Origin: Saprospiraceae bacterium
GTDB taxonomy: Bacteria; Bacteroidota; Bacteroidia; Chitinophagales; Saprospiraceae
Direction of reading: 5' to 3'
Assembly (NCBI GenBank): GCA_014379665.1
Contig: JACMLK010000442.1
Location: 1 to 12,014, forward strand
Length of the DNA: 12,014 bases
Shown: piece after piece, positions 5,778 to 12,014 of the stretch
How positions within the stretch are numbered: position 1 is the stretch's first letter
How the letters are laid out: each line of letters begins with the position of its first letter
Notes under the pieces: model-generated
Database searches by the model: none
Seen by the model: only the letters and a program-made list of their open reading frames with translations
What the model was told of the DNA's origin: nothing
Program-made: the position numbers and the translations under genes

Positions 5778-6992
5778 ATGAAAAACCTTTTTTTATTGAC
5801 CCTTTTCATAATATTAAATCACTTATTGTCGGGGCAAAAAGTCGATATTGATAATAAATATATTACGATCAGCTGTGCCGCATTTCCCGAAAATTATGTA
5901 CCCGAGAAACAAAGAACTTATAGTTTAAAATTAGATGGTAATTACTTATTCCGAGACAGAGAAAAAATCGAAAATTTTAAAATTTATGGTTGGGCAAAAA
6001 CGGAAGATGAAGCTAATATGGATATACTAGTGGATATTCATGGCTTTGTGGCCGGGTCTTCCTATGCATCATCACGGACAGAAGAAAAAAAAGATAAAGA
6101 TGGTAAAGTGATCAGCAGCACCAAATATTATAAGGTGTCGGTTACTAATAGGGGCGAAGGTGTATTAAAGATTTTCGGACCAAGAAATATCATGCCAAAA
6201 ACTCCAAAAAAAGAAAAGGAAAAAGAAAAGGAAAAGGATAAAAAGAAAAAAGAAGAATCAGCCAATCCATTTCTCCAAAATGTAGACACCAGGGATGCAG
6301 CGTCCAATCTGGATGAAAGTGTCTCATCCAAAGGTCTGGCGTATAATATTTCTCTAAATGAATCCTATGACTACACCACAAATGAAAGAACCAGCCCTAA
6401 TCTGGCTTCCAACGAATTTCAGGAAAATTATTATAACCAACAGAGAAATCATGAGAAAAATTTCCATGCGAGATATCCTGATTTGATACCTTTTCATATT
6501 AATAAATACTACGGATACAGACCAACCAGATATAATGTGAAATTTAAAGAACTTGACTCAGAAAAGCATCCGGAATATCAGACGTTCACCAATGCCATAA
6601 AAGCGCTTGAAGTCATTTTCAGCAAAATGAGATATAATAAATCCATTGAGCAGATAGCAACAGATCTTTCACCTATCATCAATTATTTTGAAAGTCTAAT
6701 ATCAAAATATAACAAAGATGATAAACATGAAAAAAAGTTAAAAGCAGCATCATACTATAATCTTGCCAGGATATTTCAATATCTGGATGATCATGATAAA
6801 GTGATTGAAATCGGACGTGCAATAATAGCCAGTGAAAATGATGAAGATGACGGCGAAGATTTTATCAAAGAGTCAGAAAACTGGAAGAGTTTGCTCGCAT
6901 TCCATCACATGAAATCGAGACACATTGTGCCGAAATCAGCATCTCAGGAAGAAGACGAATTGGGTGACAGTGAATTTGTGTCCAATAAATAG
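5778..6992 (+). CDS. Secreted protein of unknown function, Lys/Glu linker and TPR-like C-terminus
   Basis: Not recognised as a named family. Starting at ATG 5778 gives 404 residues with a clear Sec signal peptide (a hydrophobic run to about residue 16, then LLSGQK), cleaved near residue 18-20. The in-frame ATG at 5733 would add 15 residues and bury the signal peptide, so I reject it. The mature part begins with a beta-rich region of about 125 residues, tolerant of a KKDKDGK-type insert. A highly charged linker of Lys and Glu follows (about 144-159), then a region rich in Asn and Tyr (about 175-250). The C-terminal part contains a TPR-like helical pair (AASYYNLARIFQYLDDHDKV, about 326-345) and an acidic tail. 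No lipobox Cys and no C-terminal T9SS sorting domain are seen, so a periplasmic location is the simplest reading. Its job is unknown. Confidence 0.85.
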   Translation: MKNLFLLTLFIILNHLLSGQKVDIDNKYITISCAAFPENYVPEKQRTYSLKLDGNYLFRDREKIENFKIYGWAKTEDEANMDILVDIHGFVAGSSYASSRTEEKKDKDGKVISSTKYYKVSVTNRGEGVLKIFGPRNIMPKTPKKEKEKEKEKDKKKKEESANPFLQNVDTRDAASNLDESVSSKGLAYNISLNESYDYTTNERTSPNLASNEFQENYYNQQRNHEKNFHARYPDLIPFHINKYYGYRPTRYNVKFKELDSEKHPEYQTFTNAIKALEVIFSKMRYNKSIEQIATDLSPIINYFESLISKYNKDDKHEKKLKAASYYNLARIFQYLDDHDKVIEIGRAIIASENDEDDGEDFIKESENWKSLLAFHHMKSRHIVPKSASQEEDELGDSEFVSNK

Positions 6993-7010
6993 TGTCTGCT
7001 CATACATAGT

Positions 7011-7314
7011 GTGATCCCTCCGGGATCACTATTCAAACGACTTCAGAGAATACGTACCATATTAGAAATACCGATGAAATTATTTTAGACCTCAGATGAG
7101 TCGGAAAATGCATTATTGCAACCAATGAAGATGAATAAAAATGACTCAGCATTTTATGGTCTTGCTGCGATAACTGTCATAACGACTTCAGAGAAGTCGC
7201 ACTATGTTAGAAATAAATGAAGATATAGCCCACGACTCCAGCGGAGTCGCACAATATCCTGGTGTAAACATTGAGGAGAATATCCGAGCGTTTGTATGAT
7301 CCCTCCGGGATCAT
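7011..7314. repeat. Cluster of short palindromic repeats, two stem families
   Basis: Family 1: GTGATCCC-TCC-GGGATCAC at 7011-7029 and ATGATCCC-TCC-GGGATCAT at 7296-7314, with 8-bp stems and 3-nt loops. Family 2: CGACTTC-AGA-GAAGTCG at 7183-7199 and CGACTCC-AGC-GGAGTCG at 7233-7249, with 7-bp stems and 3-nt loops; a further member lies at 7664-7680. Degraded family-2 copies sit at 7037-7053 and 7088-7103. In both families stem differences are paired (T-A to C-G; A-T to G-C), so base pairing is preserved. The geometry resembles REP-type elements, but the family is not one I can name. Confidence 0.85.
7037..7251. repeat. Diverged 145-bp repeat unit carrying paired palindromes
   Basis: The degraded palindrome at 7038 lines up with the perfect one at 7183, and the one at 7089 with 7234; both offsets are exactly 145 bp. 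The spacers also match: ATATTAGAAATACCGATGAA after the first pair member against TATGTTAGAAATAAATGAAG after the second. This points to a tandem duplication in which the left copy lost its stems while the right copy kept them. Weak similarity may continue to about 7315. Confidence 0.6.
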
Positions 7315-7425
7315 GTGCTACTTTGTGATATCAATAGTCTGATTAAATCAGGCAATGTAGAAAATATTTGTGGTTGGTGCTTTTTTTAGGCGTTTTATAC
7401 CCATCCCCGGCCCTTCCCTTGAAAA

Positions 7426-7663
7426 GGAAGGGTGACTCGCATGTCTGGTTTTTGTTCGTAATTCTTTAATAAATAGATATTCTTTGGCTGATTTATTCAT
7501 AAAAAAACTTCCCCCTAAGATGTGTGTAAACGGTAGCTTTAAAAGGAAGGGTGACTCATATGCCTGGCATTTGAACGCAATTTTTAAAGGAATAGATTTA
7601 GTTTGAGCGTTATGGTTCTTGAAAAGCACCCCTCTACGATGTGTGTAAACGGTAGAAACTTTT
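7426..7663. repeat. Two diverged 119-bp direct repeats
   Basis: Copy one is 7426-7544 and copy two 7545-7663, abutting and of equal length. Both begin GGAAGGGTGACTC and both contain GATGTGTGTAAACGGTAG near the end (7519 and 7638, offset 119). The middles are about two-thirds alike by eye. Just left of copy one, CCCTTCC (7411-7417) pairs with GGAAGGG (7426-7432). The second copy is followed directly by the family-2 hairpin at 7664. Origin unknown; a decayed mobile or structured element is possible. Confidence 0.75.
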
Positions 7664-7680
7664 CGACTCCGGAGGAGTCG
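7664..7680. repeat. Family-2 short hairpin next to arfB 3' end
   Basis: CGACTCC-GGA-GGAGTCG is a perfect 7-bp stem with a 3-nt loop, the fifth perfect member of the cluster upstream. It lies 41 bp beyond the arfB stop codon. It has no adjacent T tract on either strand, so a classical intrinsic terminator is unlikely. Confidence 0.8.
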
Positions 7681-7721
7681 CATAAACTGAGTAGTTAGGC
7701 CTCAGGTCCTGCCATTTTTTC

Positions 7722-8147
7722 TCATTCTTCCCAATCAGTGGGTTTTACTTTCCCTCGTTTTGATTTTATATCTCCTGATTGTTTCTTTTCTGCAATGCGT
7801 CTTTCATTTGACGCTTTGGTAGGTTTGGTTGGTAATCGTGGTTCATCTTCCTTTAGAGATTCTTTGATCAGATCATGTAATTTTTTGATCACCAATACTT
7901 TGTTTTTCAGTTGACTTCTTGTCTCCTGTGCAGATAATAAAATGGATGAGTCATCATCCACTAACCTGTGTTTTAACTTTGTAAGCAAAAGATTTTTTTC
8001 TTTGTCCGAAAGTAATTCAGATTTGATGATGTTGAAACGCAATTCTACCTTGGTCTCCGTCTTATTGACATGCTGACCTCCGGGTCCGCTACTACGACTT
8101 GTATTAAATGTACATTCGGGAGTGAGGTCAGGAATTTCATTTTCCAT
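7722..8147 (-). CDS. arfB: Peptidyl-tRNA hydrolase ArfB (YaeJ), ribosome rescue
   Basis: A 141-residue codon-independent release factor that frees nascent chains from ribosomes stalled without a stop codon. The catalytic signature is complete: TSRSSGPGGQHVNKTETKVELRF (residues 16-38) contains the GGQ triplet at 23-25. The C-terminus is basic (KPTKASNERRIAEKKQSGDIKSKRGKVK), as needed to enter the empty mRNA channel, and the length matches ArfB/ICT1 rather than the much longer RF1/RF2. It starts 3 bp after the stop of the DUF4293-like gene, so the two are probably co-transcribed and translationally coupled. Confidence 0.95.
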   Translation of the reverse strand: MENEIPDLTPECTFNTSRSSGPGGQHVNKTETKVELRFNIIKSELLSDKEKNLLLTKLKHRLVDDDSSILLSAQETRSQLKNKVLVIKKLHDLIKESLKEDEPRLPTKPTKASNERRIAEKKQSGDIKSKRGKVKPTDWEE

Positions 8148-8150
8148 AAC

Positions 8151-8588
8151 TTATCTCAATCGGTCCATAGATTTGACGGTATTTTCATCCTTACGGATAA
8201 ATCTTGCCGCAAGAATAGAAAATATCAAACTGATAAAGGGCATATAAAGTCCAAACTGATCGTCAATGCTATCGGCTTGTGTAGTGAATGTTCTTTCATT
8301 GTAAATGAGTAAAAAAGCAACCAATGGCAACAAAAATGCAAAAATAGTCGCCATGTAACTCAATTTGATCTGAAGTTCACGGTTATTAAAAAGGAAGATG
8401 GCCACCAAACTGACTACACCACCAAGCGCACACAATACCATCAGAATCGGACTATCCTGCACATTGTATACCATGTCCGCCAGCAATTGTGGTATGGCTA
8501 CCTCACTGGTTGCAAACGGTACAGCAAACAAACCAAAAAATGAGCCTCCACTTAATAAAAGGAAAATACTTTGAATTCTCTGAATCAT
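8151..8588 (-). CDS. DUF4293-like integral membrane protein
   Basis: A 145-residue protein with four hydrophobic segments (about 7-24, 48-67, 73-95, 112-128) and a positively charged C-terminus. The opening MIQRIQSIFLLLSG and the four-helix layout match the DUF4293 family found in Bacteroidota; its function is unknown. It is the promoter-proximal gene of a pair with arfB and is divergent from the FAD oxidoreductase gene. Nothing in the sequence links it to ribosome rescue other than position. Confidence 0.88.
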   Translation of the reverse strand: MIQRIQSIFLLLSGGSFFGLFAVPFATSEVAIPQLLADMVYNVQDSPILMVLCALGGVVSLVAIFLFNNRELQIKLSYMATIFAFLLPLVAFLLIYNERTFTTQADSIDDQFGLYMPFISLIFSILAARFIRKDENTVKSMDRLR

Positions 8589-8653
8589 ATGATGTTTATT
8601 TTTTGTAAAATGGTTTCCTGATTATTCTCTTTTCAAATGACCAAAAGAAATAC

Positions 8654-8661
8654 TACTTTTG
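8654..8661 (+). promoter_or_regulatory. Candidate -7 box for the FAD oxidoreductase gene
   Basis: TACTTTTG fits TANNTTTG and lies 38 nt upstream of the ATG at 8700. No clear TTTG is found at the -33 position, so this is tentative. Between it and the ATG is an overlapping short frame: ATG 8690 to TAG 8710, six codons, out of frame with the gene. Confidence 0.3.
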
Positions 8662-8699
8662 TTTGAATTGTCAGAATAATCAAATCACGATGCAAGATA

Positions 8700-9818
8700 A
8701 TGAATTATAGTTTTTGGGAAAAATATTTTATTGAATCACCTTCTGATATTACGATCATTGGTTCCGGTATAGTTGGGGTAAGCACAGCTATTTCAATCAA
8801 AGAAAAACTTCCTCACCTGGATGTAAAAATTATAGAGCGCGGCAGTCAACCCTATGGAGCGAGCACTAAAAATGCCGGATTTGCCTGTTTCGGATCCGTC
8901 TCCGAACTCCTCGACGACTTCATAAAAATGGGTGAAAATCCATGTATGGAAGTAGTACACATGAGGTGGGAAGGTCTCAAAAAGCTGAGAGCAAGATTAG
9001 GGGATCAAATTATGGAATATAAAAATGGTGGTGGAATGGAATTGTTCAGGAACGGTGATGAACAAATCATGGATGAATGCTTAGGAAAAATAACCTTTTG
9101 TAATGAAATGATGGCTGATCACCTGGGTATCAGCAAATGCTATACTGAAGTAAAAAATGATAAAGTACACAGACTTAAAAAGGAAGCAATATTTAATGCT
9201 TATGAAGGTACGATTAATCCGGTAAGTATGATGAACCAACTGATAAAAAAAGCCATATTACTTGGCGTCCACCTCATCAATGGTATTGCAGTGGATTCCA
9301 TAGACCGTACGAATAAAAAGCTCATGTGTGCTTCAGGACTGCAGATAAATTATGGTACACTTATCGTTTGCACCAATGGGTTTGCTGCTCAGTTATTGCC
9401 TGAACTACCCGTTGTTCCGGCGAGAAATCAGGTATTGATGACGTCGCCCATAACAGATTTAAATCTAACCTCAGCATATCATGTGGACAAAGGATATATA
9501 TATTTTCGTCAGTATGAACAAAGGATTCTATTGGGAGGCGGGAGAAACATCGATCCAATTACGGAATCAACGGACGAATTTGGCAATACTGAAATAATCA
9601 GAAAATATTTATTATCTTTTTTAGATACTATCCATCCCGGGTCTTCTGATCATGTTGTGCACTGGTGGAGTGGCATACTCGGCGTAGGCGATTCCAAATT
9701 TCCTGTGTGTAAGTGGGTAGGAGATGATGTTCTGGTAGGAGTTCGACTAGGAGGCATGGGAGTAGCCATCGGGTCATATCTTGGAGATAAGTTGGCAAGT
9801 GAAGTTGCTGAATCTTAA
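8700..9818 (+). CDS. FAD-dependent oxidoreductase, DAO superfamily (amine/D-amino-acid oxidase-like)
   Basis: A 372-residue flavoenzyme expected to oxidise a primary or secondary amine or amino acid. The N-terminal Rossmann motif is ITIIGSGIVGVSTAISIKE (17-35), with E47 in KIIERG at the end of the second strand to bind the FAD ribose. GASTKNAGF (53-61) is the usual DAO-family motif near the flavin. The C-terminal VRLGGMGVAIGSYLGDKLA closes the FAD site in the normal way, and the HWWSGILGVGDSKFPVC stretch is typical of the DadA/ThiO/SoxA group. There is no signal peptide, so it is probably cytoplasmic. The substrate cannot be told from sequence; a GlpD-like or sarcosine-type activity is less likely but not excluded. 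The neighbour downstream starts 57 nt later. Confidence 0.85.
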   Translation: MNYSFWEKYFIESPSDITIIGSGIVGVSTAISIKEKLPHLDVKIIERGSQPYGASTKNAGFACFGSVSELLDDFIKMGENPCMEVVHMRWEGLKKLRARLGDQIMEYKNGGGMELFRNGDEQIMDECLGKITFCNEMMADHLGISKCYTEVKNDKVHRLKKEAIFNAYEGTINPVSMMNQLIKKAILLGVHLINGIAVDSIDRTNKKLMCASGLQINYGTLIVCTNGFAAQLLPELPVVPARNQVLMTSPITDLNLTSAYHVDKGYIYFRQYEQRILLGGGRNIDPITESTDEFGNTEIIRKYLLSFLDTIHPGSSDHVVHWWSGILGVGDSKFPVCKWVGDDVLVGVRLGGMGVAIGSYLGDKLASEVAES

Positions 9819-9848
9819 AATGGCTGGAAGGAAGTGGTAAAAGTCTTA

Positions 9849-9856
9849 TACATTTG
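9849..9856 (+). promoter_or_regulatory. Candidate -7 box for the phosphodiesterase gene
   Basis: TACATTTG matches TANNTTTG and lies 19 nt upstream of ATG 9876. If used, transcription would start after the alternative GTG at 9834, which supports the ATG. No good -33 element is seen, and read-through from the oxidoreductase gene 57 nt upstream is equally possible. Confidence 0.3.
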
Positions 9857-9875
9857 CATTTTAAATGAAGTGAAC

Positions 9876-11882
9876 ATGATGTGGGTTGTAAATAGGTTCT
9901 TAGTATGCTGTTTTTTAACTATAGCTTGTGGTAATATCATTGGTCAAACAAAAAAAGTATTAATCATAGGCATTGACGGTTGCAGACCCGACGCGCTTAT
10001 GCAAGCCAATATACCCAATATCGATATACTCCTGGATAATTCGATATACAGTCTTCATGCGCTCAATGATGACATTACCATTTCAGGTCCTGGTTGGTCG
10101 GCCATGTTGGCAGGTGTCTGGTCAGCAAAACATGGTATTCATGACAACACTTTTAATGGGAGCAATCTGGTACAATACCCCCATTTTTTCAAAAGAGTAG
10201 AAGACTTTAATCCTGCTTTACAAAAGGAGTCCATCAGCCAATGGGGACCGATTAACAATCAAATTGTGCTCAATCACGCAGACTATAAAGTTAACCCTGG
10301 CAATGAAATGAACGTAACTTCAGAAGCAATAAACAGGCTGACAAATCACAATCCGGATGTGTTATTTTTGCATTACGATGATGTAGACCACGCCGGTCAT
10401 GATTCCGGTTTTTCTCCAACAAATGCAGCATATCTCGCTGCGATAGAAGAAGTGGATCAAAACATTGGAATGGTGTTGGATGCACTCTATGACAGACCGA
10501 CTTATAATGACGAAAACTGGTTAATACTTATCTCTACTGATCATGGTGGCATCAATACATCCCATGGAGGCAACTCAATCGGAGAGCAAACGATTTTTTA
10601 TATTGCGCACAATAAGTCATTTACGAAAACACAAATATTTCCTGATAGCATTATCGTTCCTGTGACAAGTTGTATATCTCAGACCAAATATCTCGAATTT
10701 GATGAAGATAGCGATATGGTGACCATCCCTAATATACCTGCCTACAATTTTGGAACAGATACAGATTTTACCATAGAGTGTCGGGTGCGTACTGCTTCGG
10801 CAGGTGATGTAACTATCGTGGGAAATAAAAACTGGGCAAGTGGAAATAATGATGGATTTGTAATGTCTTTTAAACTTCCTTCCGGTCCGGAGTGGAAGGT
10901 AAATGTAGGTGATGGTAGCAATAGACGGGACATCAATACAGGTGGTTTGATTGCCAATAGCGAATGGCACCACCTGGCAGCTACTTTTGATAGAGACGGC
11001 AATATCACCATATACGAAGATGGGGTACAGAAAGGGAGTACAAGTATGGTGGGCATTGGTGATATCACCAATAATGGACCCATAACAATAGGTGCAGACA
11101 TCCTGGGTAATCTGGACTACACAGGAATGGTACAAGAAGTAAGATTGTGGAATAAGGTGATTAGTCAATCGGAATTGGATCAATGGAAATGTGTCCCACT
11201 CACAGCTACTCATCCTGACTACCAAAGATTGATAGGTCACTGGCCACTAAATGAATCTGCCGGTACTATAGCAAATGATTTATCTACCTTTAACAATGAC
11301 GGCGTCATCACGGCACCTGACTGGCAAAGTGGAGATACGACATTAATATATACCCATACGCCCCGGATCGTAGATGTGGCTTTGTCTGCCCTGGACTGGT
11401 TATGTATTGATACTGTGAGTACCTGGGGTCTGGACGGCAAATCCCGAATTACCGCAAAGTCTTTGGTGGTTGAGACAATAGATAATCTTCCGGGAAGTCT
11501 TAGAGCAGCAATACAATCATCTTGTCCTAATGATACGATATTTTTTAGTCCGGCGACTGACAATGTATTTCAAAATGTCAATACAGCGGAAATTACCATT
11601 CCCTATAATCTTTTTATACAAGGAAATGGTGCCAATACCACAAAATTGACGGCAGCCTTTGCCAATAGATTATTTTATATTCCAGTTGGGACATCCCTGC
11701 ATCTTACAGATCTGCGTATAAGTGAAGGAAGTGCACCTGTCAATGGGGGTGCTTTTTACAACCAGGGGGACACCCATCTCAAAAATGTAATCCTACAAAA
11801 TAATAAGGAAGGTGTTAACTACAAAGCTATGACCAATCATGGGAATATCACCATAGAAAATCTCGTAGAAGTCAAGGAATAA
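9876..11882 (+). CDS. Secreted type I phosphodiesterase/alkaline-phosphatase-fold protein with LamG-like and beta-helix-like segments
   Basis: A 668-residue exported protein. The signal peptide (residues 1 to about 24) ends IIGQ before TKKVLIIG. The catalytic part (about 25-260) has the alkaline phosphatase superfamily pattern: GIDGCRPD with metal ligand D34, GPGWSAMLAGVWSAKHG with likely nucleophile S75, DDVDHAGH with D171 and H175, STDHGG with D222 and H223, and H230. Residues about 270-430 look like a LamG/concanavalin-like domain (FTIECRVRT, EWHHLAATFDRDGNITIYEDGV, VQEVRLWNKVIS). The last 150 residues look like the start of a right-handed beta-helix (SLRAAIQSSCPNDTIFF, then GGAFYNQG and LKNVILQNN). 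No T9SS sorting domain is present. I start at ATG 9876 so the signal peptide is terminal; GTG 9834 would add 14 residues. The substrate is unknown (nucleotide, phosphodiester or phospholipid). Confidence 0.85.
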   Translation: MMWVVNRFLVCCFLTIACGNIIGQTKKVLIIGIDGCRPDALMQANIPNIDILLDNSIYSLHALNDDITISGPGWSAMLAGVWSAKHGIHDNTFNGSNLVQYPHFFKRVEDFNPALQKESISQWGPINNQIVLNHADYKVNPGNEMNVTSEAINRLTNHNPDVLFLHYDDVDHAGHDSGFSPTNAAYLAAIEEVDQNIGMVLDALYDRPTYNDENWLILISTDHGGINTSHGGNSIGEQTIFYIAHNKSFTKTQIFPDSIIVPVTSCISQTKYLEFDEDSDMVTIPNIPAYNFGTDTDFTIECRVRTASAGDVTIVGNKNWASGNNDGFVMSFKLPSGPEWKVNVGDGSNRRDINTGGLIANSEWHHLAATFDRDGNITIYEDGVQKGSTSMVGIGDITNNGPITIGADILGNLDYTGMVQEVRLWNKVISQSELDQWKCVPLTATHPDYQRLIGHWPLNESAGTIANDLSTFNNDGVITAPDWQSGDTTLIYTHTPRIVDVALSALDWLCIDTVSTWGLDGKSRITAKSLVVETIDNLPGSLRAAIQSSCPNDTIFFSPATDNVFQNVNTAEITIPYNLFIQGNGANTTKLTAAFANRLFYIPVGTSLHLTDLRISEGSAPVNGGAFYNQGDTHLKNVILQNNKEGVNYKAMTNHGNITIENLVEVKE

Positions 11883-12014
11883 GGCTAAGGCTAAGGTTAA
11901 GATTAAGATTAAGATTAAGATTAAGATTAAGATTAAGATTAAGGTTAAGGTTAAGGTTAAGGTTAAGGTTAAGGTTAAGGTTAAGGTTAAGGTTAAGGTT
12001 AAGGTTAAGGTTGA
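11880..12014. repeat. Hexanucleotide array, 22 units, beginning at a stop codon
   Basis: Starting with the TAA stop of the phosphodiesterase gene: TAAGGC twice, TAAGGT once, TAAGAT seven times, TAAGGT twelve times (to 12011), then TGA at the window edge. Variants lie in homogeneous blocks, as expected from slippage, with no isolated substitutions. The array may continue beyond the window. One plus-strand frame has a TAA in every unit; the others would encode alternating dipeptides. Confidence 0.95.

Larger units (their letters stand above)
6993..7721. other. Repeat-rich convergent intergenic region, 729 bp, no credible gene
   Basis: Lies between the 3' ends of the secreted-protein gene and arfB. 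The only sizeable open frame (minus, 7683-7348) is built almost entirely from the 119-bp direct repeat and a hairpin, has no recognisable domain and is judged spurious. The region holds five perfect and two degraded short hairpins, a diverged 145-bp repeat and a diverged 119-bp repeat, listed separately. Confidence 0.8.

Noticed and set aside
7011..7029. Intrinsic terminator for the secreted-protein gene
   Set aside because: The hairpin is well formed but is followed by CTATTC rather than a T tract; a terminator role cannot be claimed.
7348..7683. Minus-strand 111-codon open frame
   Set aside because: Composed of the two 119-bp repeats plus a hairpin; paralogous segments and no recognisable fold point to a spurious frame in repetitive DNA.
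10617..11240. Minus-strand 207-codon frame opposite the phosphodiesterase gene
   Set aside because: A shadow of a well-supported coding region with recognisable domains on the plus strand; its own product has no coherent motifs.
11880..12014. Telomere or linear replicon end
   Set aside because: The hexamer resembles a telomeric repeat only superficially. It starts at a stop codon, its variants lie in slippage-type blocks, and the window simply ends inside or just after it.

Overview
The window reads as chromosomal DNA of an AT-rich Bacteroidota, plausibly from the Saprospiria/Chitinophagia side. Reasons: two membrane protein families essentially confined to that phylum (DUF4199-like and DUF4293-like), secreted proteins whose signal peptides end in ...GQ, weak or absent Shine-Dalgarno sequences, and several upstream matches to the Bacteroidota -7 box TANNTTTG. 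The genus cannot be told from the sequence alone.

Layout. At the left edge is a tRNA-His(GTG) with a terminator. It is followed by a 163-bp non-autonomous element with 22-bp terminal inverted repeats and TA ends, which directly abuts the likely promoter of the next gene. Then come three co-directional genes: a GT-C membrane glycosyltransferase (368-2125), a DUF4199-like membrane protein (2535-3095) and a polyprenyl-phosphate sugar synthase-type GT2 (3139-4074). GT2 enzymes of this type charge a lipid carrier with one sugar and GT-C enzymes spend that donor outside the membrane, so the pair makes biochemical sense. A 21-bp tandem array of 11 units interrupts this run. On the minus strand lies a two-gene operon for 3-oxoacid CoA-transferase (subunit A 5607-4897, subunit B 4851-4192). 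Divergent from it is a secreted protein of unknown function with a Lys/Glu linker and a TPR-like C-terminus (5778-6992).

A 729-bp convergent intergenic region (6993-7721) holds no credible gene but is dense in structure. It has two families of short perfect hairpins with paired compensatory changes, a diverged 145-bp repeat and a diverged 119-bp direct repeat. On its far side, on the minus strand, are arfB (ribosome-rescue peptidyl-tRNA hydrolase) and a DUF4293-like gene, 3 bp apart. The last two genes are on the plus strand: a DAO-type FAD oxidoreductase (8700-9818) and a secreted multidomain phosphodiesterase with LamG-like and beta-helix-like segments (9876-11882). The stop codon of the latter is the first triplet of a hexanucleotide array that runs to the window edge.

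The protein-coding genes are mostly ordinary. The unusual content is between them: four kinds of repeat, mostly at gene 3' ends. Three unrelated tandem arrays (21-, 8- and 6-bp units) each carry a stop codon in every or nearly every unit in one reading phase, and two of them begin exactly at the stop codon of a real gene. I see no defence system, CRISPR array, prophage or complete insertion sequence.
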